Part shown: in pieces, positions 17,592 to 27,000 of the stretch
How the letters are laid out: each line of letters opens with the position of its first letter
Numbering within the stretch: the stretch's first letter is position 1
NCBI GenBank assembly: GCA_963834715.1
Contig: CAWIDE010000027.1
Location: 62,001 to 126,000, forward strand
Origin: CAVSUZ01 sp963834715
GTDB lineage: Bacteria; Pseudomonadota; Alphaproteobacteria; Acetobacterales; Acetobacteraceae
Reading direction: 5' to 3'
DNA length: 64,000 nt
Notes under the pieces: generated by a model
Told to the model about the DNA's origin: nothing
What the model saw: only the letters and a program-made list of their open reading frames with translations
The model's database searches: none
Translations under genes and position numbers: made by a program

Positions 17592-18599
17592 CTACCCCCA
17601 CGCCGCCTCAAAAAACCCCTGATACCCGAACAACCCCACCGCGCCCCCGGTATGCAGGAACACCACCGTCTCCCCCCGTCCGATCTCCCCCTTCCGGATC
17701 AGATCGATCATTCCCGCCATCGCCTTCCCCGAATACACTGGATCCAGCAGCACCCCCTCCAGCCGAGCCAGCAACTCCACCGCCTCTCGCATTCCCTCGG
17801 TCGGCTGCCCGTATCCCGGCCCCACGTAGTCGCAGTTCGCCTCTACCACCTCGCGCGGAATCCCGCCCCGCACGCCCACGAGTTCCGCCGCCTCCTGCGC
17901 CAGCCGGAACACATTCGCCTCCTGCTGCTGCCGAGGCGCCCGCACCCCGATCCCCAGCACCCGTACCCCTGCGTTCACGCCCACCAAACCGGCCAACAGC
18001 CCGGCCTGCGTCCCCGCACTCCCTGTCGCATGCACCACCCGGTCGATCTTCAGCCCCATCTCGTCCGCCTGCTGCATCAGCTCCTGCGCGCAGGAGACGT
18101 AGCCCAGGGCTCCGACCCGATTGGACCCGCCGCCCGGGATTACATACGGCCGCGGCCCCTCGGCCCGCAGCGCCTCGCCTTTCTTCTCCGCCTCCGCGTT
18201 CATATCCAGCCCGCCAGGGCAGTACTCGATCTCGGCCCCCATCAGCCGGTCCAGCAGCACGTTTCCGCTGCCCAGGTAAGCCGCGTCGTTCGTCTCCACC
18301 CGGTGCTCCAGCAGAACGCTGCACTTCATCCCCAGCCGGTTTGCCACCGCGACCGTCTGCCGCACATGGTTCGACTGCACCGCCCCTACCGTCACCAGGT
18401 GGTCCGCCCCCAGCGCGCGGGCCTCGCCCGCCAGAAATTCCAGCTTCCGGACCTTGTTGCCACCCGTCGCAACGACTGTCCAGTCGTCCCGCTTCATCCA
18501 GATCTGCGGTCCGCCCAGGTGCTTCGTTAGGTTCGGGAGTTTCTCAAGCGGGGTTGGCGCGGGGAACAGGCGGATCCGGGGAAAGCGGGCAAGATGCAT
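17592..18599 (-). CDS. D-cysteine desulfhydrase/ACC deaminase family enzyme
   Basis: This encodes a 335-residue PLP enzyme of fold type II (tryptophan synthase beta-like). The PLP lysine is K49 in GGNKVRKLEFL. AVQSNHVRQTVAVANRLG, VIPGGGSNRVGALGYV, ATGSAGTQAGLLAG and FLHTGGAVGLFGY are family blocks, the second and third forming the phosphate-binding region. The sequence is closest in style to DcyD-type D-cysteine desulfhydrases, which release pyruvate, ammonia and sulfide, but ACC deaminases share the fold and motifs. It is transcribed divergently from msrP with about 90 bp between the starts. Confidence 0.85.
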   Translation of the reverse strand: MHLARFPRIRLFPAPTPLEKLPNLTKHLGGPQIWMKRDDWTVVATGGNKVRKLEFLAGEARALGADHLVTVGAVQSNHVRQTVAVANRLGMKCSVLLEHRVETNDAAYLGSGNVLLDRLMGAEIEYCPGGLDMNAEAEKKGEALRAEGPRPYVIPGGGSNRVGALGYVSCAQELMQQADEMGLKIDRVVHATGSAGTQAGLLAGLVGVNAGVRVLGIGVRAPRQQQEANVFRLAQEAAELVGVRGGIPREVVEANCDYVGPGYGQPTEGMREAVELLARLEGVLLDPVYSGKAMAGMIDLIRKGEIGRGETVVFLHTGGAVGLFGYQGFFEAAWG

Positions 18600-18687
18600 G
18601 GAAGATTTCGGACTCCAGGGCGTGTATCAGCCAGCTTCACCCAGGAAGCGCAACGCCGCAATCCAGCGGCGGAAAGGAGCCAATAAC

Positions 18688-19620
18688 ATGAACATCCTGA
18701 AGCGTCGCGGGTGGGAACTTCCGGAAAGCCTCGTCACCCCCGAACCTATCGCGCTCAACCGCCGTGCCGTGATTGGCGGCACCATGGCCCTCTCGGCTGC
18801 CGCCGCTCTCCCGGCCCGCGCCGTCGGCGTCCCGGTCAATCCCAAGTACCAGCCGGGCCGCGCCATCACACTGGAGAAAGACGTAACCACCTACAACAAT
18901 TATTACGAATTCAGCGAAGATAAGGACCTCTGGCGCGATGCGCAGAAAATGACCGTCAGCCCGTGGGCCATCCAGATCGAAGGCCTAGTCAAAGCTCCTC
19001 GCACCATCGCCTACGAGGATCTGCTCAAGCAGGTGCAGCTCGAGGAGCGCATCTACCGCCACCGCTGCGTAGAGGCGTGGTCCATCGTGGTGCCCTGGAT
19101 CGGCTTCCCCATGCGTCGGCTGCTGGATATTACCGAGCCCCTGGGCTCCGCCAAATACGTTGCCTTCACCACGGTCGAGGAACCCAAGGTCATGCCCGGC
19201 CTGGACAATCCGATCTACCCCTGGCCTTACGTGGAGGCGGTCACGATTCAGGAAGCCGCCAATGACGTCGCGTTCATCACGGTGGGCATGTACGGCAAAA
19301 TCGGGCCCAACATGCCGAAGCAGGATGGCGCGCCCATCCGTATGACCATTCCCTGGAAATACGGCTTCAAATCCGGGAAAGCCTTCGTGAAAGTGAGCTT
19401 CCTCGAACAACGCCCGAAAACCACGTGGGCGGAAATCAACCCAGACGAGTACGGCTTCTGGGCCAACGTCAATCCCGCCGTTCCCCACCCCCGCTGGAGC
19501 CAGGCCACCGAGCGCGTCATCGGCACCAACCAGCGCATTCCCACTCAGATCTACAATGGCTATGGCGAATTCGTCGCTTCATTATATGTAGGGATGAAAG
19601 GCGAGAATCTGTTCCGGTGA
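18688..19620 (+). CDS. msrP: MsrP, periplasmic methionine sulfoxide reductase catalytic subunit
   Basis: The product of 310 residues is a molybdopterin enzyme of the sulfite oxidase family (YedY/MsrP), which repairs oxidised methionine in periplasmic proteins. ATG 18688 is chosen because AAAGGAG stands 9 bases upstream and the N-terminus then carries a twin-arginine signal (LNRRAVIGGTMALSAAAALPARA). The molybdenum-ligating Cys is C127 in YRHRCVEAWSIVVPW. Conserved GLDNPIYPWPYVEA, QDGAPIRMTIPWKYGFKS and WAEINPDEYGFWANVNP follow. The membrane partner MsrQ would normally be nearby; the next gene is a small membrane protein that is not an obvious MsrQ. Confidence 0.95.
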   Translation: MNILKRRGWELPESLVTPEPIALNRRAVIGGTMALSAAAALPARAVGVPVNPKYQPGRAITLEKDVTTYNNYYEFSEDKDLWRDAQKMTVSPWAIQIEGLVKAPRTIAYEDLLKQVQLEERIYRHRCVEAWSIVVPWIGFPMRRLLDITEPLGSAKYVAFTTVEEPKVMPGLDNPIYPWPYVEAVTIQEAANDVAFITVGMYGKIGPNMPKQDGAPIRMTIPWKYGFKSGKAFVKVSFLEQRPKTTWAEINPDEYGFWANVNPAVPHPRWSQATERVIGTNQRIPTQIYNGYGEFVASLYVGMKGENLFR

Positions 19621-19931
19621 TTGTCCAGCGCATCCTTGCCGTCCTTGCAGCGAGCCTGCTTGTCGGGGCCGTCGCTTTGGCCATGCTCGGCCCCCCCGAC
19701 ATGCCCCTCGGTGCGGCCCTCTTTCTCATTGATCACGATCTGGTTCACGCCTTCCAGGGCGGCATCCAGGCCCACTTCGACCAATGGATGTGGGACGATG
19801 TCGTCCTGCCCTTCCTCGTTCGTCCGGTCTGGCTGCTGCCCGCCTTCCTGGGCTTGGTCCTCGCCGGCCTTTCGCTCACCCTATCCAATAACCAACGGCG
19901 GCCCCAGCGCAGCCAGCGCCGCCGCTTCTAA
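19617..19931 (+). CDS. Small two-helix membrane protein after msrP
   Basis: A GTG at 19617 overlaps the msrP stop by 4 bp and gives about 104 residues. Two hydrophobic segments are seen (ILAVLAASLLVGAVALAML near the N-terminus and VWLLPAFLGLVLAGLSLTL near the C-terminus) with a basic end. It is much shorter than MsrQ, which has five to six helices and haem-binding histidines. It is probably translated together with msrP, but I do not recognise the family. It ends convergently with the amidase gene, overlapping by 4 bp. Confidence 0.6.
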   Translation: MIVQRILAVLAASLLVGAVALAMLGPPDMPLGAALFLIDHDLVHAFQGGIQAHFDQWMWDDVVLPFLVRPVWLLPAFLGLVLAGLSLTLSNNQRRPQRSQRRRF

Positions 19932-21400
19932 TCGAACCCGAGAAACGCTTCGCTCTCCCGGATCGGCCGCGCTGCTTTCAACCGGGCGATGTCCGGCTTC
20001 GGCCGCGCCGTCCGCTCATCGCTCGCCAGCAGTGCCTCGAGTGCCGCCGCGACGGACAGCACCAGCGCATCCCCGCCGCGTGGCCCCACGATTTGCAAGC
20101 CGAATGGCATCCCCTGTCGGTCCAACCCTACTGGCAGGGAAAGGGCGGGATGGCCGGCGAGTGTCACCGCGTAGGCCAGCGCAAGCCAATGGAAGTATGT
20201 TCGGGTCGGTTTGCCATCGATTTCGGCGGGATAGAGTTCTCGCCAGGACCGCGGGCTGATGGTGATGGCCGGGGTCAGGATCACATCCCAATTTTCGAAG
20301 AATGCCTGCCAGCGGCGGTAGTACGCCGTCTGTGCCGCCATAGCACGCGCGGCATCCTCCGCAGAGTACCACAGCCCTTCCTCGATATTCGCCCGCACGT
20401 TCGGACCGATCGGCTGGTTGTTCCGCAACTTCGGCAGATGTGCGGCTAGGAAATTCAGCGACCGCACTACTTCGAAGCACTCGTCGGCGTCCCGGCAATC
20501 CGGGGTTGCCTCCTCCGCCACGGCGAATACATGGCGGAACAGCGCCGCCTTTTCGGCGAACACCTCGGCTATATGCCGCTCCGTCGGCGCAACACCGAAA
20601 TCCGAAGTGAACGCCACCCGCAACCGTGACAGATCAATCTCCGCCGGTCGCACGAAATCCTCCGACCGCACCACCCCCGCCAGCGGATCGCGTGTGTCGT
20701 CGCTCACCATCGTGGAAAGCAGCAGACACACATCCGAAACCGTCCGCGCCATTGACCCCAGCACCGATAGGTTCGACCAGCCCAGCGGACGCTTTTCGCT
20801 CGGCACCAGCCCGGGAGAGGGACGGAACCCGACAATGCCGCAGAACGCCGCCGGATTGCGCAGGGAGCCGCCCGTATCCGACCCCGTGGCGATCGGCACC
20901 ATCCCGGTTGCCAACGCCACCGCCGAGCCGCCGGATGACCCGGCCGCCGATCTGCTCGGATCGAACGGGTTGCCGGTCGCCCCAAACACGGCGTTCCGCG
21001 TATTCGCCCCCGCACCGAACTCCGGGGTATTGGTCTTGCCGACAATGACCGCGCCTGCCGCCCGGATTGCTGCCACACTTCGCTGATCGGCCGCCGCCCG
21101 GTTGTCGCGAAAAATCGGGCTGCCAAACGTGGTCGGCAGTCCAGCCGCATCCTCCAGATCCTTTATGCCCGTCGGCAACCCATGCAGCGCGCCCAACACC
21201 TGTCCGAGGGCCACCGCTTCGTCGGCCCGCCAGGCCGTCGCTCGCGCGCCATCCAAATCCCGCGCGGGCATCGCGTTCACCGCGTGATCCACCGCCTCGA
21301 TCCGCCCGATGCAGCTCTCCAGCAGCTCCCGCGCGGACAGCTTCTTTTGCCCGATCAGCCGCCGTGCCGTCACCGCATCCAGCTCGCAGGGTTCGCTCAC
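19928..21400 (-). CDS. Amidase-signature family amidase
   Basis: The 490-residue product carries the amidase-signature Ser-cis-Ser-Lys triad: K80 in LPTGIKDLED, a cis-Ser around S155 in SAAGSSGGSA, and nucleophile S179 in GSDTGGSLRNPAAFCGIVG. GKTNTPEFGAGANTRNAVFGAT is also typical. Proteins of this type hydrolyse diverse amides (aryl-acyl amides, nylon oligomers and others). It lacks the context of a GatCAB operon and its sequence is more like a catabolic amidase. The substrate is unknown. Length and motifs are complete. Confidence 0.9.
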   Translation of the reverse strand: MSEPCELDAVTARRLIGQKKLSARELLESCIGRIEAVDHAVNAMPARDLDGARATAWRADEAVALGQVLGALHGLPTGIKDLEDAAGLPTTFGSPIFRDNRAAADQRSVAAIRAAGAVIVGKTNTPEFGAGANTRNAVFGATGNPFDPSRSAAGSSGGSAVALATGMVPIATGSDTGGSLRNPAAFCGIVGFRPSPGLVPSEKRPLGWSNLSVLGSMARTVSDVCLLLSTMVSDDTRDPLAGVVRSEDFVRPAEIDLSRLRVAFTSDFGVAPTERHIAEVFAEKAALFRHVFAVAEEATPDCRDADECFEVVRSLNFLAAHLPKLRNNQPIGPNVRANIEEGLWYSAEDAARAMAAQTAYYRRWQAFFENWDVILTPAITISPRSWRELYPAEIDGKPTRTYFHWLALAYAVTLAGHPALSLPVGLDRQGMPFGLQIVGPRGGDALVLSVAAALEALLASDERTARPKPDIARLKAARPIRESEAFLGFD

Positions 21401-21563
21401 CTTTTAGCCTCCTGATTCACATCAGGCGAAGGTTCGCACATCCATCTGCCCAAGGCGCAACACCCAGGCTGTCATGCCAGATCAGCAGAGGCGAGGCCCG
21501 GAAACGCTCGCCGGGTGTCTTGCGTTGCCCGGCTGCATCTCAAAGGCCATTCAGGAGATCACG

Positions 21564-21737
21564 ATGCCCGAACGCCATACGGAGCAAGACCTGCACCATT
21601 CGCGGGACGAGCAGAATACAGGCAACCACCCCAAACCCGGCACGCCCGAGGAGCATGGCGCCGACCGGTTCGGCGGCACTCGCAAGGGCGCCGAGAACAT
21701 CGAGGAGAACTCGCCGCAGAAGTCCGGGCAGCAATGA
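21564..21737 (+). CDS. Small hydrophilic protein of unknown function
   Basis: This encodes 57 residues starting at ATG 21564, preceded by CAGGAG at a good distance. The composition is very polar (many His, Glu, Asn, Gly, Lys), with no hydrophobic core, so it is probably disordered. A longer in-frame start at 21474 lacks a good ribosome site. No family is recognised. It stands alone between the amidase and glutamate dehydrogenase genes. Confidence 0.5.
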   Translation: MPERHTEQDLHHSRDEQNTGNHPKPGTPEEHGADRFGGTRKGAENIEENSPQKSGQQ

Positions 21738-21863
21738 TCTTTGTTGCGCGGGTGCTCCAGCTCGCCTCCGGCGGAACACCACTCAGAGTAGGGCTTTCGC
21801 CCCGTTGTTTCGCCACAATTCCCGCGGTGGAAACCCCATCTGCACAAATAATGGAGTGCGTCC

Positions 21864-23119
21864 ATGACCATCTACACGGGCCCGGTTTTCGACATGGCTC
21901 GGGACCAGTTTCACGTCATTGCCGACTACCTCGAAATCCCGCTCGATGAACGTGAACGCCTGCTCTACCCGAAGCGCTCCGTCACCGTCTCCTGCCCGAT
22001 CCACGGCGAGGACGGCCGGCTGAAGGTCTACCAGGGCTACCGTGTCCAACATCACCTCACCCTCGGGCCTACTAAGGGCGGCACCCGCTACTCCGCCAAT
22101 CTCGACATCGGCGAAGTCGCTGCGCTGGCCATCTGGATGAGCTGGAAATGCGCCCTCACCGGCCTTCCCTACGGGGGGCCAAGGGCGGAGTGGCCGTCGA
22201 TCCCTACAAGCTGACACGCCACGAGATGGAGTCCGTCTCTCGCCGCTACATGCAGGAAATGATCCCATTCGTCGGGCCGCACACCGACGTCATGGCCCCC
22301 GATATGGGCACCAATGAGCAGGTTATGGCCTGGTTTATGGATACTTACTCCATGTACCAGGGCAAAACCGTAACCGAGATCGTCACCGGCAAGCCGGTGG
22401 CCTCCGGCGGAACCGAGGGGCGGCGTGACGCGACTGGCCGCGGCGTCTCCTACCTGACCGAGTGCGCCATGGCCGAGATCGGGTTAGACCCTGTCGGCGC
22501 CACCGCCGTCGTCCAGGGTTTCGGCAACGTTGGCAGCGTGACCGCCCAGTCCCTCGCCCAGCGTGGCGTCAAGATCCTCGGCGTCTCCGACCACACTGCC
22601 TGCTACTTCGACCCCAAGGGCCTCGACCTCGCCGCCCTGCTTGAGCATGCCTCCGAACGAGGCGTCCTCGCCGGCTTCTCCAATCAGCTCGCGTTCGATC
22701 CCCAAGCCCTGCTTACGCAGAAATGCGATGTTCTGGTTCCCGCCGCGGTCGAGCGAGTGATCGACGCCTCCGTCGCCGAACAACTGCAATGCCGCATCCT
22801 GGCTGAGGGCGCCAACGGGCCGACCACCCCCGACGCGGATGAAGTCCTCCAACAGCGGCCGGAGATCTTCGTCATCCCCGACATCCTGTGTAATTCCGGC
22901 GGCGTCGTGGTGAGCTATTTCGAGTGGGTGCAGGACCTGCAGCAGTTCTTCTGGGACGAAGGCGAGGTCATGAGTAAGCTCTATCACGTGCTGGATAAGG
23001 CCTTCGCCGCGGTGATGCAGCGGGTGAACCGTGATAAGGTAACGCACCGTACCGCGGCCATGGCGATTGGCGTCAATCGCGTCCGTCAGGCCAAGAAGGT
23101 CCGGGGGCTGTTTCCTTGA
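21864..23119 (+). pseudogene. gdhA: Glutamate dehydrogenase, one-base frameshift
   Basis: Two frames join to form a Glu/Leu/Phe/Val-family dehydrogenase of about 418 residues, most like NAD(P)-glutamate dehydrogenase. The first (from ATG 21864) contains HHLTLGPTKGGTRYS and ends in ALTGLPYGG. The second resumes as AKGGVAVDPYKLTRHEMESV and continues through VVQGFGNVGSVTAQSLAQRG (dinucleotide site) and ILAEGANGPTTPDADEVL to the stop at 23119. The break is at a run of six G at 22173-22178, where seven would keep the frame. It falls in the catalytic-lysine motif GGAKGG. A homopolymer miscount is plausible, since everything else is intact. Confidence 0.9.
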
Positions 23120-23130
23120 AGGGGCATCGC

Positions 23131-23701
23131 ATGGGTACCGCAATCACAGCGCCGCTTCGGTTCACCAGCCGCGAAGAGTATCGGCGCTGGGCCGAGGCGC
23201 AGCCTCGTGGCCGGTTCGAATGGGTGGACGGAGAGGTCGTTGCCATGGCCCCCGAGCGCGTGGCACACGCGCGAACCAAGGCGCGGGTTTGGCGGGCACT
23301 CGAAGACGCAATCGAGGAAGCGTGCGTTCCATGCGAGGCTTTGCCCGACGGCATTACTATCGAAATTGGCGATCATACCGACTACGAACCGGATGCAGTG
23401 GTGAACTGCGGCGACATCCTCCCGGGAGAGGAAGTCGCCGTACGCAGTCCGGTGATCATCGTCGAAGTGTTTTCCCTTTCGACACAATCCGTAGATACCG
23501 GGCGAAAGCTCGCCGACTACTTCACTCTCCCCTCACTGCACCACTACCTGATCTTCCGCCCCGACGCGCCACGTCATCCATCACGAACGCGGCGACCCCG
23601 GGCCGATCCTTACCCGCATCGTCACCCAGGGCACGCTGTCGCTCAACCCGCCCGGGATTATCCTCCGCCTGCGCGATATTTACCGGGAGACCGCCGTGTA
23701 G
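23131..23701 (+). pseudogene. Uma2-family (DUF820) PD-(D/E)XK protein, frameshifted
   Basis: The frame from ATG 23131 encodes a Uma2-fold protein: EEYRRWAEAQPRGRFEWVDGEVVAMAPE, ARTKARVWRALEDAI, then YEPDAVVNC and SPVIIVEVFSLSTQSVDTGRKLADYFTLPSLHHYLIF, which hold the nuclease-like D and ExE residues. At about 23569 one extra base (or two missing) shifts the frame. The continuation HVIHHERGDPGPILTRIVTQG to LRDIYRETAV ends at TAG 23699-23701 in the other frame and is the normal family C-terminus. Function of the family is not established; many are orphan nuclease-like proteins. It follows gdhA by 11 bp. Confidence 0.82.
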
Positions 23702-23707
23702 GCAGAC

Positions 23708-24034
23708 TTACAGGTTCCCCGAGATCCAGGCCTTCAACTGGCTCTTCGGGGCTGCCCCGACCTGCTGAGCCACCTGCTTGCCATCCTTGAACAGGATCAG
23801 CGTCGGTATGCCCCGCACCCCGAAGTTGTTCGGGGTCATCGGGTTCTCGTCAATGTTCACTTTGGCCACGGTCATCTTGCCGGCAAACTCACCCGCCAGT
23901 TCCTCCAGGGCGGGACCGATCATTTTGCACGGGCCGCACCATTCCGCCCAGAAATCGACCAGCACCGGCCCGGGCGCCTTCAGCACATCCGCCTCAAAAC
24001 TCTGATCGGTGACCGCTTTGGTATTGCCGGCCAT
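23708..24034 (-). CDS. trxA: Thioredoxin
   Basis: A 108-residue thioredoxin with the active site WCGPC at residues 32-36, the conserved VDFWAEWC lead-in, and the cis-proline in RGIPTLILFKDGK. It supplies electrons to reductases in the cytoplasm. It lies directly downstream of addA on the same strand with a gap of about 50 bp, a common arrangement in alphaproteobacteria. Confidence 0.97.
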   Translation of the reverse strand: MAGNTKAVTDQSFEADVLKAPGPVLVDFWAEWCGPCKMIGPALEELAGEFAGKMTVAKVNIDENPMTPNNFGVRGIPTLILFKDGKQVAQQVGAAPKSQLKAWISGNL

Positions 24035-24084
24035 CTGTTATCTCCTGTTTGTTACACTCGATGTGGCGCGCCGCGGGTTCCCAA

Positions 24085-27000
24085 TCAACCTGAACAGGCT
24101 GCATCCAGCAGTCCATCATCCAACACCGTAACCTGCCCGGTATGCGTCCAGATCAACGCACACCGCACCTCCCGCTCCGGAAATACCTGCCGCAGCACTC
24201 CGCGATATGCGGCCATCTGCCGGAGATATAAAACTGGCGTATCCTCGATCTTTGTCGGTGCTCGCCGGTTCGTCTTGAAGTCCGCCACCATCACGCGATC
24301 GGGCAGCACTACGAGCCGATCCACGAGCGCGCCGACGACCGCATCGCCGAGCAGCCCGGTCACCGGCACTTCGGCGCGACTCCCCGGCCCGAACAGGTCC
24401 GAAAGTTCGGGATGCGCCAGAACCCCCAGCGTGTCGGCTACGATTCCCTCGGCGTCCTCGTCGGCCAGCTCATGACCAGTCCGATCGAGCCACGCTCTGG
24501 CCGCATCAGCGCGCTGCTCCAGGCCCAGCTCTGGCAAATACTGTAACAGGGAATGGATGAGCCGGCCGCGCGCAAACCGGTCGGCCGACCCACCGAACGG
24601 GGATGCTGCCCCGGGAACAGGTCCCAGCTCGACCCCCTCCGGTTTGCTCGGCGCCAGCGGAACAGGCCGAACGGGTTCGGCGGGCGGCGGCAAGGCCTTC
24701 CAGTCGGGCGCGCGGCCTAGCCAAACCGGAGGCTCGAGCGACGGCGACGATAAGGCCTGCCAGTCAATCCGATCCGGCTCTGCGGCCTGCCTGCAGCCGA
24801 ACGAAACCTTCTCACCCCATTCCCCAAATGCCTCGCGCACACCTTCCAACCGCGCGAAGCCCCGCTCCACCGCCCGATACCAGCACTCGGGCGGCGCAGG
24901 ATTCCGGTTGTTCCAGCCGCAAATCACCAGCCGGTCCTCGGCGCGCGTCAAAGCCACGTACAGCAGGCGATTGTACTCTTCTAAGTCCCGACGCCGTTCC
25001 GCCTGCCCCAGATCATCCACCACCTGGCAGGACACGGCTTTGCGCGGTCCCCATAGCGGCACATCCCACCCCGTATTTGGTTCCCGCGCCCACACCAGAC
25101 CCCGCTTGGCTGGTGGCAAGGACGTCGTGTCCGGCAAAATCACCAGCGGGGCCTGCAGCCCCTTCGCGCCATGCACCGTCATCACCCGAACGCCGCCGCC
25201 ACCCTGTTCCTGCTCTCGTTGGATTTCCGAGGCCGACTGCCGCAGCCAGTGCAGGAATCCTTGCAGCGAGGGCGGATGGGTGCGCGCAAACTTGAGCGCC
25301 GCGTTCAGCAGTTCATCGACCGGCTCGCCGGCCTCCGGGCCCAACCGCGCGAACAATCGCGCATGGCCGCCGAGCACTCCCAGCGCCTCAGATAGCAACG
25401 CATGCGGCGAGACGTAGTCCACCCGTGCGCGCAACGCCGCAAACATCTCCCACGCGGCCTGCCAGTCGGGCCGCTTCCCGGCCCGATCGCGGAGCGTCTC
25501 CCATAGCGTCCCGTCGCGCTCCATCCCCAGCGCCATCAGGCTGTCATCAGACAGGCCGCCCAACGGACTGGTCAGATAGCAGGCAAAGCTCAGGTCATCT
25601 TCCGGCAGCAGCAGAGCATCGCACAGCGCCAACAGATCCTGCACCGCCGGCTGCTCTGTCAGCACCAGCCGATCCAGGCCCCCGACCGGAACGCCCCGCG
25701 CTTTCAGCGCCCGCACCAGAGCATGGCCGAATGCGTTCCTTCGCCGCACCAGCACCAGCACGTCCCCTGGCCGCAGAGCGCGCCCCCGGCTCAGGAGATA
25801 GGCACTGCCGGAGGTCTCAGCGGCGATCCATTCGGCAAGCCCGTCCGCCAGCATTTGCGGTGCGGAAGTCTGGCCGACATAGTTCGTCGCCGGCGCCCAG
25901 CGCGGGGGCTCCGCTATCTGCGGCAGCGGCGCCAGCGGCCAAAGCTCGACCGAGCCCGCCTGACCGGGCCGGTCGCTCAGGTGCCGCAGCGGTTCGCCAT
26001 CTACCACGCCGCGGGATGTGACCGGATCGTCGAAGACGGCGTCGACCAGCTTAAGCACCGGCACGGTGGAGCGGAACGAAACCGCCAGGGGCAGATCGCG
26101 CCATACCTGGCCCGCGCCGCGCACAAGGGCTTCGAGCCGAGATCGCGAGCCGTCGAACGCCGCAACATCGGCACCCTGGAAGGAGTATATTGACTGCTTA
26201 CGGTCGCCGACGGCGAACACCGTGCGGGTTCCTTCCCGCACGCCTTGGCCGGCGAAGAACTCGGCCACCAGCGCATGGGCGAGCTTCCATTGCGCCGGCG
26301 CGGTGTCCTGCACCTCGTCCAACAAAAGATGGTCCAGCCCGCCGTCCAGTTTGTAGAGTACCCAGGCCGCGCCCGGATCGTGTAGCAGCGCCTGGGTGTG
26401 CCCAATCAGGTCCTCGTAATCCACCTGCGCCGACCGCGACTTGCGCTCCGCGTAGTTCCGCAGCACCGGTGCTGCCAAGCGGATCAATGCGCTGGATGCC
26501 TCAGCGACCCGGAGCGCCTGGCAGGCCTCCTGCACCGCCAGAACGCGCTCAGCTTCGCCCAGGAATACCGAGCCCAGATGCGGGTGGCTTCCTCCCAAAC
26601 GCCCGTTAACAAACGTGCTCGCCGCAAGCAGCTTCCCGTCCTGCCGCAGGAACAGAGCACCCCAATCGGACCAGGAGCTGCAGCGGTGCTCGTGCGCCCG
26701 GTCCAGCCACTCCAAAATCGATCGTGCCCGGCCTGCGCAGCCATTTGCACCGGACCGCAGAACAATCTCGGCTGCCTCTCGCAGCGTGGTCTCATCAGGG
26801 GAGTGACAGGCCTTCGCGATCACCGTCGCCTCATTGGCGGCAGTCACGCGCAGCACGCGCCGCTGTGCCGCCTCGATCGCGGCGATGTCCCGCTCCAGCA
26901 AGCGTCCCAGGCGCTCGCGCTCTGCGTCCAGTTCTCCGATCCGGCAACCGAAGTCCTTCATGCTTGCTGCCAGCCGGGCCACGACTTCCAGCGCCGCCGT

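Noticed and set aside
17652..18530. 292-codon plus-strand frame
   Set aside because: His/Pro/Arg/Leu-rich shadow of the D-cysteine desulfhydrase-like gene.
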